From assembly GCA_023457875.1 (NCBI GenBank), contig JAEXBC010000125.1, positions 1 through 6,020 of the forward strand: a DNA stretch of 6,020 nucleotides, read 5' to 3'. Source of the stretch: Bacillota bacterium. Lineage in GTDB: Bacteria; Bacillota; Clostridia; Lachnospirales; Cellulosilyticaceae. The notes under the pieces are model-generated. The model saw nothing but the letters and a program-made list of their open reading frames with translations. It was not told the origin of the DNA and did not search any database. Position numbers and translations under genes: made by a program. Positions 1 to 6,020 of the stretch are shown here, one piece after another (the first letter of the stretch is position 1; every line of letters starts with the position of its first letter).

Positions 1-720
1 ATCAGTGGTCTTATTGCTGCCTTAATGTTAGGAAAAAGAAGTCACAAAATAGTTGAAGGTCCTCATCACCTTCCGATGACAATATTAGGTGTAGGTCTAT
101 TGTGGTTTGGCTGGTTTGGCTTTAACGCTGGAAGTTCTTTAGGTGTATCAGGAGACAATGGTGCTGTAGCTGTTGGTGCCTTTATTACAACGAATACAGC
201 AGCAGCTACTGGCGCATTAGGTTGGGTTATCGCTGAACGTCTCTTCACAGGTAAAATAAAAGCATTAGGTGCTGTAAGTGGTGCTGTAGTAGGCCTTGTT
301 TCCATCACACCAGGTGCTGGTTTTGTAACACCAATGGTAGCCCTTGTAATTGGTTTATTGGGCGGAGTGATTTGCTTCTTTGCAGTAAACGTACTTAAAG
401 TTAAACTTGGATACGACGATGCACTAGATGCTTTTGGATGCCATGGTATTGGTGGTATCTGGGGTGGTATTGCAACAGGTTTATTTGCTTCTAAAGCAGT
501 AAATCCTGCAGGTGCAGATGGATTATTCTATGGTAACGCTTCACTTTTAGGTATACAAGTTATTAGTATCGTTGCAACGATTGCTTTCGCAGGTGTTATG
601 ACCTTTATCATTCTGAAGGGGATTAGCTTATTTACTAGCTTAAGGGTTGATAAGGAAGAAGAGCATGCTGGTCTAGATGATGCTGTTCACGGAGAAAAGG
701 CTTACGGTTTAGGACTATAA
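1..720 (+). CDS. amt: Ammonium transporter (Amt family), 3' part, 5' end outside window
   Basis: Membrane channel protein that takes up ammonium/ammonia. The frame is open from base 1, so the gene starts upstream; the first ATG in view (base 25) is internal. The visible 239 residues are the C-terminal half or more of a family that is usually 400-450 residues long. Family hallmarks are the PHHLPM and WFGWFGFNAGS block (visible residues about 21-45), the ITPGAGFV helix, and DDALDAFGCHGIGGIWG. That last block holds the second histidine of the conserved twin-His pore pair (codon 442-444); the first lies outside the window. Several hydrophobic, glycine-rich membrane segments follow one another. 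The acidic cytoplasmic tail ends in GLDDAVHGEKAYGLGL, typical of the region that contacts PII (GlnK/GlnB) proteins. No PII gene lies downstream, where a terminator follows at once; one may lie upstream, out of view. No frameshift is seen. Confidence 0.96.
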   Translation: MSGLIAALMLGKRSHKIVEGPHHLPMTILGVGLLWFGWFGFNAGSSLGVSGDNGAVAVGAFITTNTAAATGALGWVIAERLFTGKIKALGAVSGAVVGLVSITPGAGFVTPMVALVIGLLGGVICFFAVNVLKVKLGYDDALDAFGCHGIGGIWGGIATGLFASKAVNPAGADGLFYGNASLLGIQVISIVATIAFAGVMTFIILKGISLFTSLRVDKEEEHAGLDDAVHGEKAYGLGL

Positions 721-725
721 GCATT

Positions 726-779
726 AAGGTCTACCCTATAGGATGATGAAACTCATCTTGTAGGGTAGACCTTTTATTA
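726..779 (+). terminator. Strong intrinsic terminator of amt
   Basis: Five bases after the amt stop, 726-738 pairs perfectly with 761-773 (13 bp, AAGGTCTACCCTA arm). Pairing continues inward through 739-746 with 753-760, with two G-T wobbles, giving about 21 bp closed by a 6-base loop. The + strand then reads TTTTATTATT. On the - strand the hairpin is followed by AATGCTTAT, which has no U-run, so it should act mainly for amt and less well for the convergent symporter gene. Confidence 0.88.
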
Positions 780-860
780 TTCTAAGGCTATTTATTCAAA
801 TCTTTAGCACACCATTCATGATACAATAAGCATTTCATGACCTGAGCAGTAAAAGCATTA

Positions 861-2381
861 TTATCTGGTCGCTGTTTCCTCTACTTCACCAAACACCTTT
901 ACAATATGGGCACTATTCATCTGAGTACTAAGTAAACTTACAAGTGGTACAATGATGCAAGATACGAGCATTGCTATACTAGAAATAACTGGTGCGGTAA
1001 TAATAGCAGGTAACATACCTCGATTGGTCAGAACCGTCCCCACTATCATTGTTAGGCCACCACCTATAAAGCCTGCCCAAGCACCAGCCTTTGTGGTTTT
1101 TTTCCACCACAAACCAAATAGGTAAGGCCCTAAGAACATTCCTGATATAACGCCCCATGAAAGTGACATCAAGCTCACAATCGTAGTAGATTGGAAGACT
1201 GCCATAATATAGGATACAGCCACAAAAACCATACAGCTCACACGCATGATAATCATAGTTTTTCTATCTGAAATCTTAGGAAAAGCAAAACCTTTAATAA
1301 AGTCAATTGAAATTGTTGAACTAGATACAAGTACAAGAGACGCTAATGTAGACATAGATGCTGATAAAATAAGTACGATAATAATTCCCATGAGTGCTGC
1401 TGGAAGCGCATTCTCGAGCATTGTAGGAATAATCATATCTGGATTAGGCTTGCCAGCTGCTGTAAGTGGCATCACCGCACTTTTGGTTGCCTCATCTATA
1501 AAAAATAGTCTTCCTAAAGCGCCTGTAAAATAAGCTGACACACCAATCACAAAGGCAAATAGTGTTGAAATAATCGTTCCAGTCTTAATGGCTGCTTCAT
1601 CTTTAATGGCGTAATACTTATGTATCATCTGTGGAAGTCCCCATACCCCAAAGCTAGTCATTAAAATGAGTCCTAGCAAAGGTAGCATCTTACCTCCTCC
1701 TGAAAAAGCACTGGTGAGGGTTGGATCTAATTGCTGCAAGGCAGCAATACCACTTTGAATGCCGCCTACATTAGGATGATAGAGTACATAAAGTACCATC
1801 ACGATGCAACCTACTAACATAACAACACCCTGAATAAGATCATTAATGGCAGTAGCCACATAACCACCGAGTACTAAATAAACTGCTGTTAATAATGCCA
1901 TAAAGAAAATAGCTGTTTTAAAATCAATATTAAAAGAACTCTCTAGAATGTACCCTAAACCTTTGTAAACAGATGCTGTATAGGGTACTAAAAATACGAA
2001 GATTATAATTGCAGCAACTAATTTAAGATTCTTACTTTCATAACGTTTTTCAAAGAACTCTGGCATGGTACGTATATCTAAGCGATGAGTCATTTCTCTG
2101 GTTCTCTTAGCAAGTACCTTCCAAGCCAAAAAGCATCCAAAAATAGCATTTCCAATCCCAATCCAAACGATAGGAAGTCCAAACTCCCAACCTTGTGCCC
2201 CTGCATAACCTATGAAAATAACTGCTGAGAAGTAGGAGGTTCCGTATGCAAAAGCGCTCACCCAAGGTCCCATATTTCTGCCTCCAAGGAGGAAATCACT
2301 GGTGCTTCTTACTTTTGTCTTGCTGTAAACACCTACTCCTATCATTGTTGCAATAAAGATTAATACACATAATACTTTCAC
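861..2381 (-). CDS. Sodium:solute symporter (SSS family), predicted tyrosine-linked importer
   Basis: Inner-membrane Na+-coupled secondary transporter of the SSS (PutP/PanF/SGLT) family with about 13 hydrophobic segments. Numbering from the ATG at 2390: SDFLLGGRNMGPW after TM1 (31-43), GGYVATAINDLIQGVVML (175-192, family signature), and SASMSTLASLVLVSSS (343-358). The Ser347-Thr348 pair in the last motif matches the MST motif that helps form the Na2 sodium site in PutP. Length (506-509 aa) is normal. I chose GTG at 2379-2381 as the start because AAGGAG (2391-2396) lies 9 bases before it. The in-frame ATG at 2388-2390 touches that site with no spacer and would add only three residues. The gene stands alone and converges on amt. 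A tyrosine-type T-box leader precedes it, so expression should rise when tRNA-Tyr is uncharged. Sequence alone does not identify the solute; tyrosine is inferred from the leader. Pantothenate, proline or another solute cannot be excluded by family alone. Confidence 0.93.
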   Translation of the reverse strand: MKVLCVLIFIATMIGVGVYSKTKVRSTSDFLLGGRNMGPWVSAFAYGTSYFSAVIFIGYAGAQGWEFGLPIVWIGIGNAIFGCFLAWKVLAKRTREMTHRLDIRTMPEFFEKRYESKNLKLVAAIIIFVFLVPYTASVYKGLGYILESSFNIDFKTAIFFMALLTAVYLVLGGYVATAINDLIQGVVMLVGCIVMVLYVLYHPNVGGIQSGIAALQQLDPTLTSAFSGGGKMLPLLGLILMTSFGVWGLPQMIHKYYAIKDEAAIKTGTIISTLFAFVIGVSAYFTGALGRLFFIDEATKSAVMPLTAAGKPNPDMIIPTMLENALPAALMGIIIVLILSASMSTLASLVLVSSSTISIDFIKGFAFPKISDRKTMIIMRVSCMVFVAVSYIMAVFQSTTIVSLMSLSWGVISGMFLGPYLFGLWWKKTTKAGAWAGFIGGGLTMIVGTVLTNRGMLPAIITAPVISSIAMLVSCIIVPLVSLLSTQMNSAHIVKVFGEVEETATR

Positions 2382-2390
2382 GTTTCCCAT

Positions 2391-2396
2391 CTCCTT
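2391..2396 (-). promoter_or_regulatory. Ribosome binding site deciding the symporter start
   Basis: The - strand reads AAGGAG, then ATGGGAAAC, then GTG. The Shine-Dalgarno core directly abuts the ATG at 2390 but is 9 bases from the GTG at 2381. This spacing favours the GTG as the true start. Confidence 0.65.
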
Positions 2397-2424
2397 ATCT
2401 TTATTTGTTGCTAAAAAAGAAAAT

Positions 2425-2462
2425 TAAAAAACTCCCATCCTTTATTCTTAAAGGACGAGAGT
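2425..2462 (-). terminator. Regulated terminator of the T-box leader
   Basis: The - strand folds 2449-2462 against 2431-2444 as a 14-bp stem (two G-U wobbles) with the 4-base loop AGAA, followed by TTTTTT. The 5' arm includes CGTCCTTT, which is also the 3' half of the antiterminator. The two folds are therefore mutually exclusive, which is the expected T-box switch. It lies about 44 bases before the symporter start. Confidence 0.93.
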
Positions 2463-2700
2463 ATATTCCCGTGTTACCACCTTTGTTCGTTATTACCTTG
2501 CAGTAACAACCTCATTAAGTACATTAAGTAGGCATCTACCTCATATACTTAAGCACGATAACGGATGCTATACCGTTTGCCCCTACTCAATTACCCTTTT
2601 TCGAAGCAACGCTCCAAGATGTATTCAAATAAGCATCGTCTTGCCCCTCTCACCCACCGGGAACTCTCTGTTAGCTTAGCTTATCCTACTTTTTCTCTTC
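2425..2700 (-). promoter_or_regulatory. T-box riboswitch, tyrosine specificity (UAC specifier)
   Basis: A complete T-box leader controlling the symporter, read on the - strand. Stem I opens with GAAG near 2700. The specifier loop has the loop-E halves AGTA (2687-2690) and GAA (2624-2626), closed above by ATAAGC (2679-2684) pairing with GCTTAT (2629-2634). Directly after GAA come the codon TAC (2621-2623) and the conserved purine A (2620), so tRNA-Tyr is the expected ligand. The AG-rich bulge GAGAG and the GGTGG-type distal loop lie at about 2640-2670. A stem II region includes hairpin AACGG/CCGTT near 2560-2577. Stem III is GTTGTTAC (2503-2510) with GTAATAAC (2489-2496). The T-box motif AACAAAGGTGGTAACACGG spans 2469-2487; its UGGU fits an ACCA acceptor end, as in tRNA-Tyr. 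The antiterminator pairs AAAGG (2480-2484) with CCTTT (2450-2454) and ACG (2470-2472) with CGT (2455-2457), leaving a 7-base bulge. Uncharged tRNA should favour this over the terminator. Confidence 0.93.
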
Positions 2701-2710
2701 AACGCTTTAC

Positions 2711-2750
2711 ATTATAAAATGATTATATATGGAGTTTACAATATTTACAA
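2711..2750 (-). promoter_or_regulatory. Overlapping tandem promoters for the T-box/symporter transcript
   Basis: Two sigma-A-like promoters can be read on the - strand. The first has TTGTAA (2745-2750), a 17-base spacer and a perfect TATAAT (2722-2727). The second has TTGTAA (2736-2741), a 19-base spacer and a perfect TATAAT (2711-2716). Both would start RNA just upstream of stem I of the T-box. The first has the better spacing. Each -35 box matches TTGACA at four of six positions. Confidence 0.6.
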
Positions 2751-2779
2751 TACGTTAAATTGTACATATTGTAAATATT
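2735..2779 (-). repeat. Direct and inverted TTTACAATA repeats at the symporter promoter
   Basis: The 9-mer TTTACAATA occurs twice in tandem on the + strand (2735-2743, 2744-2752) and once inverted (2767-2775). The outer pair forms a perfect 13-bp inverted repeat, 2740-2752 against 2767-2779, with a 14-base spacer. The repeats contain both candidate -35 boxes of the leader promoters. This placement would suit an operator, but the AT-rich composition lowers its significance, and the binding protein, if any, is unknown. Confidence 0.5.
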
Positions 2780-2850
2780 TTTTATTTCGTTATATTTGCC
2801 ACTAATAAGCAAATACTTTGTTATATTTATACAATCATCCTAACACTTAC

Positions 2851-2893
2851 AAAAAAGCTACCCAAAAAATCTCATTACTTTTGGATAGCTTTT
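2851..2893 (-). terminator. Intrinsic terminator of the phosphohexomutase gene
   Basis: Ten bases past the stop codon, the - strand pairs AAAAGCTATCC (2883-2893) with GGGTAGCTTTT (2853-2863). Four more A-T pairs (2879-2882 with 2864-2867) extend this to 15 bp around an 11-base loop. The 3' arm runs into TTTTTT (2851-2856). The remaining gap up to the repeats at 2779 is AT-rich and holds nothing else I can name. Confidence 0.85.
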
Positions 2894-2903
2894 GATCTAT
2901 TTA

Positions 2904-4622
2904 TTAAACGTGAAGTATTTCTTTAATGCTCTCTACAAAAGCGGCTGCCTTATTGGCTGCATCAGTTGCATCTTTTCCAACGACAGAGGCATAAATTTTC
3001 ACCTTAGGCTCTGTTCCAGATGGTCTGATCACAAACCAACTGTCATCTTCAAGTAAGAATTTAAGTACATTTGATTTTGGAAGCTTGATTTCTTCCTTTG
3101 TTCCATCTGTTACATGGGTACGTGTAGATAACTTGTAGTCCTCAATCACATTGATTTTCACACCAGCTACTGCTTGTGGGGCGTTCTCTCTAAGAGAAGT
3201 AATCATCTGTGCGATTTGCTCTTGACCATCTTTGCCCTCCATGGTGATAGATACAAGTTCTTCTTTATAATAGCCGTACTTCTCAAATAGACCTTGGAGC
3301 GCTTGTGCTAAGTTTTTACCTTGTGTTTTATAGTAAAGTGCCATTTCAGCAATAAGTGTAGCTGCAATAACAGCATCCTTGTCTCTTACGAATCCACCAG
3401 ATAAATAGCCATAGCTTTCTTCAAAACCTAATACAAAATGATTGGAGCCTGTTTGCTCAAATTCTTCTATTTTTTCACCGATGTACTTAAAGCCTGTTAG
3501 TACATTCATAAGCTGTGCATTATAGCTTTGGGCTACTCTTGTTGCCATTTCTGTGGTTACAATGGTTTTAATCAGTGTATCTTTAGGGCTCAGGGCACCT
3601 GTTTCTTTTCTAGCATTGAGCATATACTCGCTAAGAAGTACGCCCACTTGGTTACCTGTCAAAACCTTATAGTCACCACTATCCTCTTTTACAATAACCC
3701 CTATTCTATCACAATCTGGGTCCGTACCAAAAATAAGGTCTGGCTCTACCGTTTTTGCTAGTCCAATAGCGATTTCAAATACCTGAGGATTTTCAGGATT
3801 TGGATAAGGTGCTGTTGGGAAATTACCATCTGGCATTTCTTGTTCTTTAACTACATGCACATTGGTATAACCCAATCTCTTAAGCATGGTTCTAACCGGA
3901 ATATTTCCGCTACCATGAATTGGTGTGTAAATAATATTCAGCTCGCTTGCTCTTTCTTTTACAAGTTCTTTATTGACTACAAGACCTTCTACCTTTGTGT
4001 AGTATGCCTGATCTACATCTTCTCCTATATAAATAAGAAGTCCCTTTGACTGAGCTTCTTGAATAGATATACTCTTGATATCATTAAATAAATCTATTTC
4101 ATTAATATATCCTAATACTTCGTTAGCTGCATCATCTGTTAATTGTCCACCATCACTACCATATACCTTATAACCATTGTACTCTTTTGGGTTATGTGAA
4201 GCAGTAATAACAATTCCTGCATCTGCCTTTAAATGTCTTACAGTAAAAGAAAGCATAGGTGTTGGACGTAAGCTTTCAAACAGATAAACCTTTACACCGT
4301 TAGCTGCCAATACCTTTGCAGCCGTTTCAGCAAAGACATCTGACAGATTTCTTGAATCATAGGCAATAGCAATACTTGGGCTTTCAAAATTTGTCATTAA
4401 GAACTTCGCCAAGCCTTGTGTCACTTTTCCTACCGTATAAACATTCATTCTATTGGTACCAGCTGCCATTTTCCCTCTAAGTCCACCTGTACCAAATTCT
4501 AAGTCTTTATAGAAACGATCCTCTATTTCCTTTTTGTCTGTAAGCGATTTTAATTCCTCTTTTGTACTTGCATCAATCTTTGTGCTCTCTAACCATGTTT
4601 GAAATTTCTGCTGGTAATTCAT
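2904..4622 (-). CDS. Alpha-phosphohexomutase (phosphoglucomutase/phosphomannomutase)
   Basis: Cytoplasmic Mg2+-dependent enzyme that interconverts hexose 1-phosphate and 6-phosphate, most likely glucose (supplying UDP-glucose and linking glycogen and sugar use to glycolysis), possibly also mannose. The 572-residue length fits the longer PgcA/PGM2-like branch. All four family signatures are intact and in order: TASHNPKEYNGYK with phospho-Ser142, the metal loop GTDPDCDR (Asp301, Asp303, Asp305), the sugar-specificity loop GFEESYGYLSGG (399-410, Glu401 and Ser403), and the phosphate-binding loop RPSGTEPK (533-540). The N-terminal FGTGGLRGKMAAGTNRMN is also typical. The ATG at 4620-4622 is preceded by a perfect AGGAGG (4629-4634) at 6 bases, so the start is secure. 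The gene has its own terminator and lies alone between the ispE-gntR unit and the T-box unit. Sequence alone does not settle glucose versus mannose preference, so I give no symbol (pgcA or pgm would be the usual choices). Confidence 0.95.
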   Translation of the reverse strand: MNYQQKFQTWLESTKIDASTKEELKSLTDKKEIEDRFYKDLEFGTGGLRGKMAAGTNRMNVYTVGKVTQGLAKFLMTNFESPSIAIAYDSRNLSDVFAETAAKVLAANGVKVYLFESLRPTPMLSFTVRHLKADAGIVITASHNPKEYNGYKVYGSDGGQLTDDAANEVLGYINEIDLFNDIKSISIQEAQSKGLLIYIGEDVDQAYYTKVEGLVVNKELVKERASELNIIYTPIHGSGNIPVRTMLKRLGYTNVHVVKEQEMPDGNFPTAPYPNPENPQVFEIAIGLAKTVEPDLIFGTDPDCDRIGVIVKEDSGDYKVLTGNQVGVLLSEYMLNARKETGALSPKDTLIKTIVTTEMATRVAQSYNAQLMNVLTGFKYIGEKIEEFEQTGSNHFVLGFEESYGYLSGGFVRDKDAVIAATLIAEMALYYKTQGKNLAQALQGLFEKYGYYKEELVSITMEGKDGQEQIAQMITSLRENAPQAVAGVKINVIEDYKLSTRTHVTDGTKEEIKLPKSNVLKFLLEDDSWFVIRPSGTEPKVKIYASVVGKDATDAANKAAAFVESIKEILHV

Positions 4623-4700
4623 TTTTTTCCTCCTATGCTAGTATCGTTTCATTTTAATGCCTATATTTTAGCATTATTTTCTATTTCTGACTACTCATTT

Positions 4701-4706
4701 ATTATA
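4701..4706 (-). promoter_or_regulatory. Possible -10 box of the phosphohexomutase promoter
   Basis: A perfect TATAAT on the - strand lies about 80 bases before the gene start, in an AT-rich gap that follows the gntR terminator. No convincing -35 box sits 16-18 bases upstream (AAGGCT at 17), so this is a weak call. The rest of 4635-4749 shows no other feature. Confidence 0.3.
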
Positions 4707-4749
4707 CAATGTTCTTTCAAATAAGCCTTTATGTTTGTTTATTATTTGC

Positions 4750-4802
4750 AAAAAAGGAAAAGTTCTATACAAATTTAGCAGTTGAGCCATTGCATAGAAC
4801 TT
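4750..4802 (-). terminator. Intrinsic terminator of the ispE-gntR unit
   Basis: Nine bases past the gntR stop, 4790-4802 pairs with 4760-4772 (13 bp, one wobble, AAGTTCTATGCAA arm on the - strand) around a 17-base loop. The following - strand sequence is TTCCTTTTTT. This ends the right-hand operon before the phosphohexomutase gene. Confidence 0.82.
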
Positions 4803-4811
4803 AATAAGCTT

Positions 4812-5498
4812 CTATTGATACTTTTGTTTGATAAAATCTGTAATGGACTCACATTGGGTGTTAATATGTTTTGCTGCAAGCTTACTTGCCACTTCTTCCT
4901 CTTTATTCTTAAGGGCTTCAAGAATAGCTAAATGTTCTGCTTCCACCATTTCTGAGTCTTCAACATTTTTGAGATAGGTAATACGATACCTGTTAACTTG
5001 TTCTTTTAAATTATTAAAAAGCTGAATCAGTTTATCATTTTGTGTTGCCATACAAATAATATCGTGGAACTCAACGTCCTTCTCAATCATTGTTTCTAAA
5101 TCTTTGTTTTTTGCGGCGTAGCTATATTCTGCAATGGCAAGCTGTAACTTAAGAAAAGACCGATCATCCATTCTCTTACAAGCAAGTCTTGCTGATAAAG
5201 CTTCCAGTGCTGCTCGTACTTCAAGAACATCTTGAATATCCTTTTCTGTAAATTGTGCCACCTGTGCCCCTTTACGTGGAATCATCACCACGAGTCCTTC
5301 AAGCTCTAATTTTCTAATTGCTTCTCTAATAGGAGTTCGACTTACACCCAGTTTTTCACCCAGCTGTGTTTCCATCAGTCTTTCACCTGGTTGTAATTCC
5401 CCTGTAATAATGGCATTCCTAAGGGTTTGAAAAACGATATCTCTAAGTGGTAGATATTCATTAATTTTCATATTGTAGCTATCCTCTAGCATCCTCAT
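4812..5498 (-). CDS. GntR-family transcriptional regulator, FadR/FCD subfamily
   Basis: DNA-binding regulator acting as a dimer. Residues about 14-83 form the winged helix, with the GntR signature GELQPGERLMETQLGEKLGV followed by SRTPIREAIRKLELEGLV and the wing RKGAQV. Residues about 85-225 form an all-helical FCD ligand domain. Asp141, His145, His189 and His211 match the usual metal-binding D-H-H-H set, so a metal and a small acidic ligand are likely; the ligand is unknown. The ATG at 5496-5498 overlaps the ispE stop (ATGA), suggesting translational coupling. However, AGAGGTG (5500-5506) is only 1 base from that ATG and 7 bases from the next in-frame ATG at 5490-5492, so initiation may be two codons later. 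A third candidate is Met10 (MKINEYLPLRD). The length of 226-228 aa is normal for the family. Transcription with ispE does not show that it regulates ispE; its targets cannot be read from this window. Confidence 0.93.
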   Translation of the reverse strand: MRMLEDSYNMKINEYLPLRDIVFQTLRNAIITGELQPGERLMETQLGEKLGVSRTPIREAIRKLELEGLVVMIPRKGAQVAQFTEKDIQDVLEVRAALEALSARLACKRMDDRSFLKLQLAIAEYSYAAKNKDLETMIEKDVEFHDIICMATQNDKLIQLFNNLKEQVNRYRITYLKNVEDSEMVEAEHLAILEALKNKEEEVASKLAAKHINTQCESITDFIKQKYQ

Positions 5499-6019
5499 AC
5501 ACCTCTTCTTTTTGATCCATCTTTAAATTTTGTATACCCCTTTTTACTATCTATAGGTGAATAGGTAGTTGTCACATAAACCTCCCTGATATGCTGTTGC
5601 ACTTTAAAAAATTGAGCCGCTTCATTAGCCTTTTCTTTACACCCAAATAAACCAAATACACATGAACCACTTCCGCTCATCATGGCTCCTATGGCGCCTT
5701 GACGCATCATTTCCTCCTTCAGTTGTCCAATCACTGGGTGCATCGGAATGGTAACCTCTTCAAGCACATTGACCATATAACTAGCAATTTGATTGATGTC
5801 CTTGTTAGTAATAGCCTGTATCATTGCCTGTGTATCTGGATGCTGATTAATGCGATTGATGTCTAAGTTCTTATATACGTTAGCTGTCGATACATTAACA
5901 GGCGGCTTTACTAAAACAATATGCATATAGGGAACGGGTACCAAGGAGGTTAATACCTCGCCAATCCCTTCAGCAAGCATCGTTCCTCTTGCAATACAAA
6001 AAGGAACATCAGCTCCTAA
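5495..6019 (-). CDS. ispE: 4-diphosphocytidyl-2-C-methyl-D-erythritol kinase (IspE), C-terminal part
   Basis: GHMP-superfamily kinase that phosphorylates CDP-methylerythritol with ATP in the MEP (non-mevalonate) isoprenoid pathway. The 5' end lies beyond the right edge. The reading frame continues through 6019, so the ATG at 5978-5980 is internal. About 174 residues of a usual 280-300 are visible. They begin with LGADVPFCIARGTMLAEGIG, the conserved segment that contains the catalytic-region Asp of GADVPF. Then come KPPVNVSTANVYKNLD, NVLEEVTIPMHPVI, and the third GHMP motif, GAIGAMMSGSGSCVFGLF, a glycine/serine loop near the nucleotide phosphates. The C-terminal tail (DSKKGYTKFKDGSKRRGV) is basic. 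The stop codon overlaps the gntR ATG by four bases. No truncation or frameshift is apparent in the visible part. Confidence 0.94.
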   Translation of the reverse strand, partial: LGADVPFCIARGTMLAEGIGEVLTSLVPVPYMHIVLVKPPVNVSTANVYKNLDINRINQHPDTQAMIQAITNKDINQIASYMVNVLEEVTIPMHPVIGQLKEEMMRQGAIGAMMSGSGSCVFGLFGCKEKANEAAQFFKVQQHIREVYVTTTYSPIDSKKGYTKFKDGSKRRGV

Positions 6020-6020
6020 C

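Noticed and set aside
66..308. Open frame of 80 codons on the - strand inside amt
   Set aside because: It is antisense to a clear Amt coding frame, has no recognisable protein features, and is explained by codon composition.
1246..1533. Open frame of 95 codons on the + strand inside the symporter gene
   Set aside because: It mirrors the symporter frame on the opposite strand; no ribosome site or family signature supports it.
2503..2530. Direct repeat ACTTAATG in the leader, first seen as a possible repeat element
   Set aside because: It lies within the T-box between stem II and stem III, and one copy can pair with TTAAGTA upstream; it is part of the leader fold rather than a repeat array.
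2735..2776. TyrR-like boxes (TGTAAA and TTTACA) near a tyrosine-linked gene
   Set aside because: The known TyrR box is TGTAAA, six bases, then TTTACA. Here the half-sites are arranged as TTTACA followed by TGTAAA with a much longer gap, so the order and spacing do not match.
3528..4049. Two short + strand open frames inside the phosphohexomutase gene
   Set aside because: The - strand frame has all catalytic motifs across this stretch; these are antisense shadows with no independent support.

Overview
The window looks like ordinary chromosome from a low-GC Gram-positive anaerobe of the Clostridia type, perhaps Lachnospiraceae-like. The evidence is AT-rich intergenic DNA, strong AGGAGG-type ribosome binding sites, a tRNA-sensing T-box leader, compact intrinsic terminators, and an ispE gene directly followed by an FCD-type GntR regulator. 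The genus assignment is inference only.

Layout: (1) At the left edge on the + strand is the 3' part of an Amt ammonium channel gene, closed by a very strong hairpin terminator (726-775). (2) Converging on it from the - strand is a sodium:solute symporter gene (861-2381). (3) Its leader (about 2425-2700) is a complete T-box riboswitch with a readable specifier codon UAC (tyrosine), a UGGU acceptor-binding bulge, an antiterminator and a 14-bp terminator. Upstream are two overlapping sigma-A-like promoters whose -35 boxes lie in a repeated 9-mer, TTTACAATA. (4) Next, on the - strand, is a monocistronic alpha-phosphohexomutase gene (phosphoglucomutase/phosphomannomutase, 2904-4622) with its own terminator. 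(5) At the right edge is an ispE-gntR pair on the - strand. The genes overlap by four bases and end in a terminator at 4750-4802. ispE is cut by the window edge.

The genes do not form one pathway. They are neighbouring housekeeping and transport units: ammonium uptake, Na+-coupled solute uptake under tRNA control, hexose-phosphate interconversion, isoprenoid precursor synthesis, and one local regulator of unknown target. I found no defence system, mobile element, CRISPR array, tRNA or rRNA. The most informative observation is that the T-box predicts the substrate of the otherwise anonymous symporter: uncharged tRNA-Tyr should switch it on, so it is probably a tyrosine (or tyrosine-related) importer. 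I do not see a wholly new system here.
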